The notes beneath the pieces were generated by a model, which saw nothing but the letters and a program-made list of their open reading frames with translations, was not told the origin of the DNA and made no database searches. Shown piece by piece: positions 6,944 to 16,603 of a stretch of 36,512 nucleotides of DNA (the first letter of the stretch is position 1; each line of letters begins with the position of its first letter). Position numbers and translations under genes: made by a program. Source of the DNA: JBBIII01 sp037446575 (GTDB taxonomy: Bacteria > Bacteroidota > Ignavibacteria > UBA10030); contig JBBIII010000017.1 in assembly GCA_037446575.1 (NCBI GenBank), positions 1 to 36,512 on the forward strand. The letters run 5' to 3'.

Positions 6944-7705
6944 TTACACCTTTATAGTTTTATTTGTCTGTTCCCACATTTTTGCATATTTGGTAAAAAC
7001 ATAATAAGAAGATTGAAAACTTAAAATAAGTCCTGGCACTCCATCAAGAAATCCTAATTTAATAAAATACATTCTTATAAATGTCCAAACCGGATTTACA
7101 AGCATCTTAATTATAGAAAACTTTTTTTTGCTTTCCACTAAATCCTCGGCGGCGAGCGATGTATATTTATTCAGCTTATTCAAATAATGCTCAAGCGTTG
7201 GATCTGTATAATGAAGAAGGTCAGATTTTAGACGAAATATTTTTCCCTTAACCTCTAACCTTTCGTGCACTTTATTATCAGTAAAATAGCCCTTTGATCG
7301 GCGGAAAATTCTAATAATTCTTCCGGGATACCAGCCGCAATGGTTTATCCATTTGCCAAGAAAATTTGCGCGTCGTGGCATACTAAGCGCACAATAATCC
7401 TGATTGTTAGAATTGATGAATTTTTGTATTTCATTTTGAAGTTCGGGCGTTGCTCGTTCGTCAGCGTCAATCCAGAATATCCAATCACTCGTACATTTCT
7501 CTAAGGCAAAGTTTTTCGCCGCGCCATACCCGTCCCATTGTCGAATAAATATTTTTTTTGTGAATTCTTTTGCGATGTCAATTGTTTTATCTGTGCTACC
7601 TGCATCTACAACGACTATCTCATCTACCCATTTTAAAGAATTAAGGCATTCCCAAATATTCAACTCTTCGTTTTTTGTAATTATTATGGCTGAAATTGAA
7701 CTCAT
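6944..7705 (-). CDS. family 2 glycosyltransferase (WaaE/KdtX-like)
   Basis: 253 aa from the ATG at 7705. A longer frame would begin at a TTG (7729) inside leuS; the ATG places the gene seven bases after the leuS stop and begins right at the conserved S-A-I-I-I-T-K-N-E-E. Family signs: V-D-E-I-V-V-V-D-A-G-S-T-D (donor site) and W-I-F-W-I-D-A-D-E-R (DxD metal site). R-A-N-F-L-G-K-W-I-N-H-C-G-W-Y-P resembles the WaaE/KdtX branch, which adds sugars to lipopolysaccharide core. The exact donor and acceptor cannot be told from sequence. The C-terminus has an amphipathic or membrane-associated stretch. Confidence 0.85.
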   Translation of the reverse strand: MSSISAIIITKNEELNIWECLNSLKWVDEIVVVDAGSTDKTIDIAKEFTKKIFIRQWDGYGAAKNFALEKCTSDWIFWIDADERATPELQNEIQKFINSNNQDYCALSMPRRANFLGKWINHCGWYPGRIIRIFRRSKGYFTDNKVHERLEVKGKIFRLKSDLLHYTDPTLEHYLNKLNKYTSLAAEDLVESKKKFSIIKMLVNPVWTFIRMYFIKLGFLDGVPGLILSFQSSYYVFTKYAKMWEQTNKTIKV

Positions 7706-7712
7706 TATTAAT

Positions 7713-10295
7713 CTATCCGGTAACGACAATATTTACAAGTTTATTTGGCACAACTATCTTTTTAATAATTTTTTTACCATCAATATAACGTTTTAAATTT
7801 GCGTCTTCGAGCGCAAGATTTTCTAAATCTTGCAACGGAGTATTCATTGCTACTATTACTTTCGATCGTATCTTCCCATTGACTTGCAAAACAACTTCAA
7901 TTTTTGATTCAACACATTTTGCTCCATCATAATTTGGCCATGTCTCATATGCAAGTGAATTAGATTTACCAAGTTTTTCCCAAATCTCCTCTGCAATATG
8001 CGGAGCAAAAGGAGCAAGTAATAAAATATAATTTTCAAGTAATTTACGCGGTTTAATTTCTAATTTCATCGCTTCATTTAAGAAAATCATCATTTGTGAA
8101 ATTGCAGTGTTAAATCTTAGTCCATCAATATCTTCGGCAACCTTTTTTACAGTCTGATGATATAGACGCTCAAAATCCTCCGATACATCAACATCTTTTA
8201 TACTTTCGTCTATTTTTCCATTTTCATCAATGTATAACCGCCAAACCCTATTTAAAAAACGAAATACGCCTTCAACACCCCGAGTGCTCCACGGCTTCAT
8301 TTCTTCTAATGGACCCATAAACATCTCAAATAGCCGCATCGAGTCAGATCCATATTCCTTTACAACATCATCAGGATTTACAACGTTGCCTCTTGATTTC
8401 GACATTTTGCGGGAATCTTCACCAAGTATAATTCCTTGATGACGAAGTTTTAAAAATGGTTCTTTAGTGTTTACATATCCGAGATCGAATAGGACTTTGT
8501 GCCAAAATCGAGCATACATTAAATGAAGAACCGCATGTTCAGAGCCGCCAACATATAAATCTATAGGCATCCAATATTTTTCTTTTTGCCAATTGCATAA
8601 TTCTTCTTCATTTTTTGGATCAATAAATCGGAGATAGTACCAACACGACCCCGCCCATTGCGGCATGGTATTCGTTTCTCTCCGTCCCTTCATGCCAGTT
8701 TCTTTATCTAATACATTTATCCAATCTGTTGCAAGCGCTAAAGGCGATTCTGTAGTGCCGCTGGGTTGAAATTTTTCTAAATTTGGAAGTTCCAAAGGTA
8801 ATTCTTTTTCATCAATTGCTTTGAGCGTTCCGTCTTCTAAATATATTATCGGAATCGGCTCCCCCCAATATCGTTGCCGAGAAAACAGCCAATCGCGTAA
8901 TTTGTATTGAACAGCCGCCTTACCAAATCCTTTTTTAGTTAACCACTCAACTATTTTTTTCTTTGCTTCAGGTGTTGGCAAGCTATTTAGCGAGATTTCT
9001 TCGTTTGCAGAATTGGCACCTACGCCATCGTCAACAAAACATTCCGGAGCGTTCAGACCTCCATCGACTACTTTAATTATTTCTAAACCAAATTTTTTTG
9101 CGAATTCCATATCGCGTTCATCGTGGCCTGGAACAGCCATTATTGCGCCTGTCCCATATCCTAGCAAAACGTAATCAGCAATCCATATTGGAATTTCTTT
9201 TCCGTTAGTAGGATTAATCGCATAACCGCCTGTGAATACTCCGGTTTTTTCTTTTACCGATCCGCGTTCAAGTTCGCTTTTAAGTGCAGTCTCTTTTTTA
9301 TACTGCAGTACTTTTTCTCGTTGCTTATCGGTTGCAACAACATCTACTAAAGGATGTTCAGGTGCTAACACCATGTAAGTAGCGCCAAATAAAGTATCGG
9401 GGCGAGTTGTAAAAACTTTTATTCTTTCAGATTTGCCTTTGATAGCAAAGATTACATCGGCTCCCTCAGATCGTCCTATCCAATTGCGCTGTTGCTCAAG
9501 CGTGGAAAAGGGCCAATCAAGTTCTTTTGCATCTTCAAGCAACCGTTCAGAATATGCAGTTATGCGCATCATCCATTGACGCATAGGACGGCGTTCTACT
9601 TTGTATCCCTTTTCAGTCCATTCTGAAACTTCTTCATTTGCTAAAACAGTACCTAACTCCTCGCACCAGTTTACAGGCACTTCGGCTACATACGCCAAAC
9701 GAAATAGCGATAAAAAATCTTGTTTTTCTTTTCTAGATTTTTTTTTCCATTCTTCCGTCGAAAAATGATTTTCGACATTTAGATTCTTAGTGCCATTCTC
9801 TTCAAGTTCTTTTTCTAAAGTATTAATAGGTTTTGCTTTGTTTTCGCGCGGATCGAACCAAGAATTATAAATTTTTAGAAAAATCCACTGAGTCCATTTG
9901 TAATATTTCGGATCAGTAGTATTAATTTCACGCTCCCAATCGTAGCTCAAGCCAAGCATTTTGATTTGGCGGCGGAATGTGTCTATGTTTTTTTCCGTTG
10001 TTATACTCGGATGTATATTTGTTTGCATTGCATATCGTTCTGCCGGCAAACCGAAAGCATCCCATCCCATCGGATGGAGAACTGAATAACCGCACATCCT
10101 TTTATAGCGACATAAAATATCCGTAGCAGTATAGCCCTCCGGATGCCCAACATGTAATCCGGCTCCAGATGGATATGGAAACATATCTAAAACATATAGT
10201 TTAGGTTTAGCTTCATTATCCAAAACACGGAAAGTTTTTTCTTTTTCCCAATAATCTTGCCATTTCTTTTCGATATTTAAAAAATCATATTTCAT
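7713..10295 (-). CDS. leuS: leucyl-tRNA synthetase
   Basis: 860 aa, the length of bacterial LeuRS. The HIGH-type motif appears as P-Y-P-S-G-A-G-L-H-V-G-H-P near residue 41 and the K-M-S-K-S loop near residue 630. The CP1 editing domain lies between, with its T-rich site (T-T-R-P-D-T-L-F-G-A-T) near residue 295. An AAAGGAAAA site precedes the ATG. It is the first gene of a four-gene operon. A TATATG -10-like hexamer is visible about 80 bases upstream but without a convincing -35. Confidence 0.97.
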   Translation of the reverse strand: MKYDFLNIEKKWQDYWEKEKTFRVLDNEAKPKLYVLDMFPYPSGAGLHVGHPEGYTATDILCRYKRMCGYSVLHPMGWDAFGLPAERYAMQTNIHPSITTEKNIDTFRRQIKMLGLSYDWEREINTTDPKYYKWTQWIFLKIYNSWFDPRENKAKPINTLEKELEENGTKNLNVENHFSTEEWKKKSRKEKQDFLSLFRLAYVAEVPVNWCEELGTVLANEEVSEWTEKGYKVERRPMRQWMMRITAYSERLLEDAKELDWPFSTLEQQRNWIGRSEGADVIFAIKGKSERIKVFTTRPDTLFGATYMVLAPEHPLVDVVATDKQREKVLQYKKETALKSELERGSVKEKTGVFTGGYAINPTNGKEIPIWIADYVLLGYGTGAIMAVPGHDERDMEFAKKFGLEIIKVVDGGLNAPECFVDDGVGANSANEEISLNSLPTPEAKKKIVEWLTKKGFGKAAVQYKLRDWLFSRQRYWGEPIPIIYLEDGTLKAIDEKELPLELPNLEKFQPSGTTESPLALATDWINVLDKETGMKGRRETNTMPQWAGSCWYYLRFIDPKNEEELCNWQKEKYWMPIDLYVGGSEHAVLHLMYARFWHKVLFDLGYVNTKEPFLKLRHQGIILGEDSRKMSKSRGNVVNPDDVVKEYGSDSMRLFEMFMGPLEEMKPWSTRGVEGVFRFLNRVWRLYIDENGKIDESIKDVDVSEDFERLYHQTVKKVAEDIDGLRFNTAISQMMIFLNEAMKLEIKPRKLLENYILLLAPFAPHIAEEIWEKLGKSNSLAYETWPNYDGAKCVESKIEVVLQVNGKIRSKVIVAMNTPLQDLENLALEDANLKRYIDGKKIIKKIVVPNKLVNIVVTG

Positions 10296-10432
10296 TCAAT
10301 TATTTTCCTTTATTTTTTTTATTCCCAGAAAAAAATCTTTTATCTGAAAATAAACATATAATGAATTGCTGGAAACGAATAGAATTTAAGCAAAGAGAGC
10401 TGTATTATCAATAAGTGAAATTAGGTCGAAAA

Positions 10433-12180
10433 TTATACTGCTTTTATCGCTAATATAGTTATGTCGTCCGAATGGAGTGCGCCTTGAGTAAAAGAATCTA
10501 AGTCTTTTTGAACATGTTTTATAATTTCTCTTGAGCTAACCTGTTTCGATTCTTTGAGAAGCTTTAAGAGCCTTTCCTCTGAATACTGTTCGTTATTTAG
10601 ATTCATTGCTTCGCTAATTCCGTCTGTGTACATAATCAAGACATCGCCTGGCATTAGCGTAACAACGGATTCTTCATAAGGCGTTGATGTTTTAAATACT
10701 CCAAGAATTAACCCGCCTTCGTTTAATTCTTTTATCTTCCCCTCTTTTGAAATCACAATCGGCGGATTATGTCCGGCATTCGTATATCGGAATTGCCGTG
10801 AATTCGATTCGAGTATACCCCAAAAAAAAGTAATAAATTTGTTGCTGTTTCCCGTACTTGCACATATCAAATCATTAATTTGCCCTGTTGTTTCAGAGAT
10901 TGATTTGCAATGAGGCGATAACGCTCTTAAAGCGGCTTGCACATTAGCCATCAATAATGCGGCAGGCGTTCCCTTACCCGAAACATCTGCAATAGCGATA
11001 ATATATTCATTTTCGTTTCTTTTAATTACATCGTAATAATCGCCGCCAACTTCTTTTGAAGGTATTGTTACAGCGGCAATATCAAAATTATCAATCGATG
11101 GCAACGTTTCTGGCAATAGTCCGCGTTGAATTTCTCTTGCAATATTGAGTTCGTCTTCCATTCTTTGTTTTTCAATTGCAGTTTTAAACAGTTTTGCATT
11201 TTCAATTGAGATAATTGCTAAATTGCCGAGAGAATAGAGAAACTCAAGATCCGCATTAGTATATAACCCGCCATTTAATTTCTCTCCGAGCAAAATCATT
11301 CCTTTTGTTTTTTTCTGGATGTGCATTGGAATTAGAGCCGATATTCCCATTTGGATTAATTGAGCCGCGACAATTTTATATTTCTTATGCTTCAATAAAT
11401 CTGTTACAATTGAAGATTTCTCGAGGTCGCATATTTTTGGCAAGATACTATTAAGTTCAATATCTTTTTCAAGACGCGACCCGACTATACTTAACGCTTC
11501 TCCATCTAATAAACAAATTGCATATTTTTTTATGCCTATCTGTCCGAGAAGCGCAAAAGTAATGAGGCGCACGACTTTTTTCTCATCTAAGCCGATATTG
11601 AATTCTTTGCCAAGATCAAATAAAGTATTTAACTCTTGAACCTTTCTATCAAGATTCCGATTTACCTCTTTTACTTGATTTATAATTAGCGCTTTCTCAA
11701 TCGCTGAACCGGAAAGATTGACTAATAAATCAATCAATTTTTTGTCGGCAGGCGAATATGGGATTTCTGAAAACCGCTCGCCAAGTGAAAAATAGCCGAC
11801 TATCCTTTCTTGTGAAAAGATAGGTATAATAATTGTCTGTTGATGAGCTTTTAATAATTCGAGCCATTTTGCATTTTTTTTTGATATGCTCCCGATAGAT
11901 TTTATTGAACGCGGTAACGATTCAACTATGATACTCTGATTTAATATATTTTGATTGATGCCCTTTGCGGCAATAACGCTAAATTCTTTATCTGAGTTTT
12001 TTAGGAATACAATGCCGCGTGTAACCAGCATTTTACCCATTAGTGTTCGTAAAACCGTACTAAGTATAAAATCGAGCTCAAGCGAAGAATTAATAATTTT
12101 GCTGAACTCAAATAATGGAAGAATATCTGCCGCTTGCCTCCGCTCCGAAGTTACTATTTGCTTCTTTTTCCTTTTCGTTT
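10433..12180 (-). CDS. GAF-GAF-SpoIIE (PP2C-type) protein phosphatase, 5' end uncertain
   Basis: The frame has its first ATG at 12040 (535 aa), but it stays open and GAF-like upstream: codons at 12180-12041 give Q-A-A-D-I-L-P-L-F-E-F-S-K-I-I-N-S-S-L-E-L-D-F, the usual first helix of a GAF domain. No ATG, GTG or TTG lies in this stretch (open as far as 12232); the stated end is the first base after the upstream gene. From the ATG: GAF 1 about residues 1-120 (incomplete without the extension), GAF 2 about 140-290, phosphatase about 315-533. Metal and fold motifs E-V-G-G-D-Y-Y-D, A-D-V-S-G-K-G, N-A-G-H-N-P, Y-T-D-G-I-S-E and S-D-D-I-T are intact. It probably dephosphorylates the STAS antagonist encoded two genes upstream. 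Confidence 0.85.
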
Positions 12181-12633
12181 TTACCTCGCAGATTTCATTG
12201 AAACATTTGGGTTGAATTTTATCAGGCGTACTTCATTTCTTTTACCGGGGGAGAAATTATATTCCACCTTATCCATTAATCGTTTCATCAAATATACACC
12301 TAATCCGCCGCGTTTATTATGCCCGATATGTTCCTTGATATTAGGCGGGCGCAGCGTTGACGGATCGAACGACCTACCTTCATCATAAATTCTGACTTCA
12401 AAAGAGCGATTTGTATGAATTATTGTTATTTCAATTTTTTGATCTGATAAATTTTCGTAAGCATGTTTGATTATATTCGTACAAGCTTCATCAACAGCTA
12501 AAACAATATTATCTGTATCTTCTTCAGAAAAACCGAACGCTCGCGCCGCTGTGCGCACATACTTTCTGACTTCAATAAGTTTATCTGTGCGACTTGTTAT
12601 TGTTTTAGTTATATACTTTTCGCGTAATTTCAT
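12181..12633 (-). CDS. RsbW/SpoIIAB-type serine kinase (anti-sigma factor-like)
   Basis: 150 aa from the ATG at 12633; a GTG immediately before it is also possible. This is a GHKL ATPase domain: N-box A-V-D-E-A-C-T-N-I-I-K-H-A-Y near residues 47-60, G1 box D-E-G-R-S-F-D-P, and G2 box R-G-G-L-G-V-Y-L-M. Kinases of this type phosphorylate a STAS antagonist and in many bacteria hold a sigma factor. The neighbours are exactly the STAS antagonist (upstream) and a SpoIIE phosphatase (downstream), but no sigma factor gene is present, so its output partner is unknown. Confidence 0.9.
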   Translation of the reverse strand: MKLREKYITKTITSRTDKLIEVRKYVRTAARAFGFSEEDTDNIVLAVDEACTNIIKHAYENLSDQKIEITIIHTNRSFEVRIYDEGRSFDPSTLRPPNIKEHIGHNKRGGLGVYLMKRLMDKVEYNFSPGKRNEVRLIKFNPNVSMKSAR

Positions 12634-12659
12634 CACAAATTTATATTTTGCAATCGAAT

Positions 12660-13022
12660 TTAGAGATTCTTTTTAAAATCATTGAACCGAACAATCGCTT
12701 CCTTTTCATCTTTATAAATTTCATACAACATTGGAAAACCGAGTAAATCAAAAACATTATATACTTTTGAAGACATATTTGTAAGTTTGATATCGCCATT
12801 ATTTTTCCGAACGTCTTCAACATATGCCATAAAAACGCCTAACCCCGCGCTGCTTATATATGATAGATCGCGGCAATTTACTACTATGTTATATTTCTTC
12901 TCTGTTAATAGTTTTTGAAAAGCACTTTCGAGATCAGGCGCAGTATGAGCGTCAAGATATCCTTTTAATTCAATAACGCTTATACCCTCTCCATCTCTCT
13001 GGTTTATTTTAAAATCAGTCAT
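12660..13022 (-). CDS. STAS-domain anti-sigma factor antagonist
   Basis: 120 aa from the ATG at 13022, chosen because AAGGAGA lies seven bases upstream; a longer frame starting 11 codons earlier would put that site inside the gene. A single STAS domain with the phosphoacceptor region L-S-Y-I-S-S-A-G-L-G-V-F (Ser57/Ser58, one of which is the expected phosphorylation site). It should be phosphorylated by the RsbW-type kinase encoded 26 bases downstream and reactivated by the SpoIIE-type phosphatases on either side. Confidence 0.92.
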   Translation of the reverse strand: MTDFKINQRDGEGISVIELKGYLDAHTAPDLESAFQKLLTEKKYNIVVNCRDLSYISSAGLGVFMAYVEDVRKNNGDIKLTNMSSKVYNVFDLLGFPMLYEIYKDEKEAIVRFNDFKKNL

Positions 13023-13076
13023 GGTGGTCTCCTTCTTATAACTCTTTTCTTTCATTCACTCTCATCTCCAATATTT

Positions 13077-15158
13077 TCAATTCCCCAGCCATTTCAATAT
13101 AATGATTGTTATATCGTCATTATACGAACCCATACTAATAAAAGTTCGGACATTATTTATTATTCTGTCTTTTATCACATCTGCTGGGTATTCCTTGCTT
13201 TCCATAGCGATTTTTAAAAGCCTATCATATCCATATTCTTCCATCATACTATTTCTTGCCTCAGTAATTCCATCTGTATAGAAAACAAACACATCTCCCT
13301 TTTTCAATTTAATTTTTCGTTCTTCAATAGCGTTCTCAAATTGGTTTCTTTTTGTTAAACCCAATCCAATTCCATTCGGTCTAACAAATTCCGCTTTATC
13401 TTGACTAATGAACAATGCCGGACAATGACCTGCGCGCGCAAGCGTTAAAGTTTCTTCGTTAGCATCAAGAACCGCATACATTGCGCTTATAAATGCATTT
13501 TTATCCAAGCTTTCCTTTAACGCTTCATTTGCTCCAGTCAACAATTCTTTTGGAGTTTTGGAAATTTTACTGAGAGCCAAAACAATACCTTTCACCTCTG
13601 CCATATAAAATGCCGCAGAAACTCCTTTACCCGAAACATCGCCTACAACAATTCCAAATTTATTTTTAGATAAATCAATAATGTCGTAATAATCGCCGCC
13701 GACTTCAAAAGATGATTCCGAAGCCGCCGAGAATTCTACCGATGGTAAAGTCGGTAAATATTGAGGTAAAAGTCTCTTTTGCATTCTTTGGGCGACCATC
13801 ATTTCTTGGTGTAAGCGTTCACGCTCAATTGATTTAGCAATAAGTCGAGAATTTTCTATTGCAATGCTCACATGATCTGCAAAAGTTGTCATTACCTCAA
13901 TATCATCTTGATCAAAGGCATTTTTATAATCCTTGGTAGCATTTAAAACGCCAATAAGTTTGCCATGCGAAAGAAGCGGCACTGTTAACAACGAACCGCT
14001 AAACCCTTTATCCTTTAAATTTTTAGTACGATAATCTGACCAGATATCATCTACAAGCAATACCTTTTTTGTGTCGAGTAAATAATGGCGTAATTGGATT
14101 GCACTATTATCAGAAATCAGATCAATTTTTTGTTGTGATATATTTTTCTTTGCCGAAATTTCAACGTTTATCTCACCTGTGTTTTCATCAATAAAGAACA
14201 ACTCGAGCCACACGCTGTTCGCCGCGCATACTTCTGTAGTCATCTGGGTGACTGTATTTACTAAATCGTTAAAATCGAAAACTTGTGTAACAAGACGGCT
14301 TAAATTATGCAAAGAACTTAATTCCGATTGTTTCCTCTCGAATACTTCTGCTGTCGGCAAATGAAACAATGCGCTTACAAATGTTACGCCGAAATAGACT
14401 GCGCCAAAAAGCGCATTCAATTGAATAAATGAATGCAATAAACCGCTGTAAGCTATTAACTTACTATTTGTAATTGAATTTTGAGTTAGAAATAAATTTA
14501 AAATTGTTAACGATATAAATAACAATACAGAAAATATTATTGAATATATCTTTTCACGTTTCGATAAATATACAATCCAATTTTGCCTAAAGGAATTAAA
14601 TATAATCGCAAGAATGGAGAGCGAAAAAAGAACAGTTGAAATAAATCCTATTTCTTTTTTAATGAATGATAATTCCGCTATGCATGTCAACGAAAGCAGA
14701 ATAATATATGCATAATAATATTTTTTCGTATTCCTCTTCCTTTTAAAAAGGATTAAATCCAAAATTATCAAAAGTAGATACATCGTTAGCGTAACAAGCA
14801 TTGCCGTAAGAATTGTAGAAATTAGAATTGATACGATAGATTGATTTATGCTCAACGATTCCCGGCCCTGGGCAACAGTAGGTTGAATTAAAGCGCTAAC
14901 TGCAATTAGAAGCAAAGAAAAAAGGAGCGCAAATAAAATCTTTCCAATTTCCTTAGTGGCGTTTTTTCGCTGTTCGCGGTAATGACTAATTACAAACAGA
15001 CAAATTAACCCAAATGTGAAGACAACAAAAATTTCGCGAATGATGGAAAGACTAATTACTTCAAAATTAACAGCCGAGCGTGTTACATCATAAATAAATA
15101 TTATGGGTAAGAGTGTTGCAGGAATAATAATCAATATTATTTGTCTGATACGCGGCAA
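13077..15158 (-). CDS. membrane-bound GAF-SpoIIE protein phosphatase
   Basis: 693 aa from a TTG start three bases after the MATE stop. No ATG occurs before about residue 117 and the first transmembrane helix starts right after the TTG, so TTG is the best choice. About eight hydrophobic helices fill residues 1-270, then a GAF domain (about 285-440), a short coiled linker (R-E-R-L-H-Q-E-M-M-V-A-Q-R-M-Q) and a PP2C/SpoIIE phosphatase (about 475-690). Catalytic motifs are intact: E-V-G-G-D-Y-Y-D-I, G-D-V-S-G-K-G, R-A-G-H-C-P, Y-T-D-G-I-T-E and N-D-D-I-T. It is probably a membrane sensor that dephosphorylates the STAS antagonist encoded next. Confidence 0.9.
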   Translation of the reverse strand: MPRIRQIILIIIPATLLPIIFIYDVTRSAVNFEVISLSIIREIFVVFTFGLICLFVISHYREQRKNATKEIGKILFALLFSLLLIAVSALIQPTVAQGRESLSINQSIVSILISTILTAMLVTLTMYLLLIILDLILFKRKRNTKKYYYAYIILLSLTCIAELSFIKKEIGFISTVLFSLSILAIIFNSFRQNWIVYLSKREKIYSIIFSVLLFISLTILNLFLTQNSITNSKLIAYSGLLHSFIQLNALFGAVYFGVTFVSALFHLPTAEVFERKQSELSSLHNLSRLVTQVFDFNDLVNTVTQMTTEVCAANSVWLELFFIDENTGEINVEISAKKNISQQKIDLISDNSAIQLRHYLLDTKKVLLVDDIWSDYRTKNLKDKGFSGSLLTVPLLSHGKLIGVLNATKDYKNAFDQDDIEVMTTFADHVSIAIENSRLIAKSIERERLHQEMMVAQRMQKRLLPQYLPTLPSVEFSAASESSFEVGGDYYDIIDLSKNKFGIVVGDVSGKGVSAAFYMAEVKGIVLALSKISKTPKELLTGANEALKESLDKNAFISAMYAVLDANEETLTLARAGHCPALFISQDKAEFVRPNGIGLGLTKRNQFENAIEERKIKLKKGDVFVFYTDGITEARNSMMEEYGYDRLLKIAMESKEYPADVIKDRIINNVRTFISMGSYNDDITIIILKWLGN

Positions 15159-15161
15159 TTA

Positions 15162-16505
15162 TTACACTTTCATATTTGTCCAAGAGCCAGAATGAAATTT
15201 CAACCACGTGAAGATTGTATAAGAAAATATATAGACCGGCAAAGCTAACCAAGCTCCGACAATTCCATAATTCAATCCTAAAACATAAGCTAATGGAAGG
15301 AAAATTATCCAATGAGTTAAAATTTCTATAAACATCACGTAAAGCGTTGCGCCTGCTGATTGCAAAGCATTGGCAAAAATAATTCCTGATCCATATACTA
15401 CTTGGGCTATCCCTGCAAGTTGTAATATCGGTTTTGCGACACTTCGAACAGTAAGATTATCCGTAATAATGCTGAGGACCGAATCGGGAAAGAAAAAGAA
15501 AATCATTCCAACAAACAGAGTAAAAATAGTGGCAATTTTTGCTGTTTCAATTCCATAAGCCCTCGCATCTTGAAAATGTCCTTCTCCAAGCGAATTACCG
15601 ACTAAGGTTTGCGTAGCAATTCCAAACCCAAAGCAAGGCATAAATGATAAGAACAAGGAGGTAATAACAACTTGTGTAGCCGCTTGTTCAATTGTGCCAA
15701 AAATTCCAGCAATTGCAACAAAGAGAAGAAAACCGAGCAATATTAAAACATTTTGAAAAGAGACTGGCAATGAAATTCTAATAATACTTTTAATATGTTT
15801 AAGTCCAATATATATAAAATCATAATACTTATATCTTTTTCGATAGCTTGGCAGAAAAGTTACAAAAATAAAAAATAACAGACCTAGAAACATACCGATA
15901 GAAGCCGCAAGTCCGGCGCCAGCTAACCCCATAGCGGGAAAACCAAACGAACCAAAAATCAATAAATAATTAAATATGATATTAAATATATATGATACGA
16001 TAGCCGAAAACATAAAAATTTTTGTGTGCCCAATTCCATAAAAGAATCCTCTATATGAAACACTGAGTAGAAAAAAAGGAAGCCCTATTGCGCGATATTT
16101 CATATACTCGCCAGCTGCATTTGCTACATTTTCATCGCTTGAGAAAATTTGTATAAAATCATACGAAAAGAACCAGCCCAATATTCCGAATGTAATACCT
16201 AAAATAAAACTAAGTACCAAAGAATTATTAAGAACTGTACCAACTGCGGCATATTTTCCTTCGCCGTACCTTCTTGCGGTAAGTATATGTGTTCCGGTAG
16301 CTAAGCTTGAAAAGAAACTTGTTAAAGTCCAAGTTGCAAGAACACCCAACCCCATTGCCGCTAAAGCAATTGCAGAATTACCAAGACGTCCAACCATTGC
16401 CGTATCAATGATTGAAACAATCATCTGAGAAGACATTCCAGCTATTGCAGGAATAGAAATCTGGAGAATTCGATTTGAGTAAGGTTTTTGGGGCAGGAGC
16501 GACAT
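15162..16505 (-). CDS. MATE-family multidrug/toxin exporter
   Basis: 447 aa with about 12 hydrophobic helices in two halves. The N-terminal P-A-I-A-G-M-S-S-Q and D-T-A-M-V-G-R-L-G-N-S-A-I-A-A-x-x-L-G motifs are typical of MATE (MatE) transporters, which export organic cations or metabolites using Na+ or H+. The ATG has only a weak ribosome binding site (GAGTG). The gene heads a run of five minus-strand genes whose other members are a partner-switching signalling set, with only 3 bases to the next gene, so it is probably co-transcribed. Substrate unknown. Confidence 0.93.
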   Translation of the reverse strand: MSLLPQKPYSNRILQISIPAIAGMSSQMIVSIIDTAMVGRLGNSAIALAAMGLGVLATWTLTSFFSSLATGTHILTARRYGEGKYAAVGTVLNNSLVLSFILGITFGILGWFFSYDFIQIFSSDENVANAAGEYMKYRAIGLPFFLLSVSYRGFFYGIGHTKIFMFSAIVSYIFNIIFNYLLIFGSFGFPAMGLAGAGLAASIGMFLGLLFFIFVTFLPSYRKRYKYYDFIYIGLKHIKSIIRISLPVSFQNVLILLGFLLFVAIAGIFGTIEQAATQVVITSLFLSFMPCFGFGIATQTLVGNSLGEGHFQDARAYGIETAKIATIFTLFVGMIFFFFPDSVLSIITDNLTVRSVAKPILQLAGIAQVVYGSGIIFANALQSAGATLYVMFIEILTHWIIFLPLAYVLGLNYGIVGAWLALPVYIFSYTIFTWLKFHSGSWTNMKV

Positions 16506-16531
16506 ATTGTCACTCTTGTTTAGAATTCATT

Positions 16532-16586
16532 TAAAATAAAACCGCCAATGATTAGTAAATTATTTTTTAAAAAGCACATTAGCGGT
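16532..16586 (-). terminator. intrinsic terminator of the TPR gene
   Basis: On the minus strand ACCGCTAATG (16586-16577) pairs with CATTGGCGGT (16550-16541) across 10 positions with one G-U, followed by TTTATTTT. It separates the TPR gene from the MATE/signalling operon. Confidence 0.75.
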
Positions 16587-16603
16587 GTTAATTAGTTTAT
16601 AAA

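Noticed and set aside
12041..12240. Programmed -1 frameshift fusing the RsbW-type kinase to the GAF-SpoIIE phosphatase
   Set aside because: The frames do differ by -1, but no X-XXY-YYZ slippery heptamer is present before the kinase stop and no downstream structure stands out.
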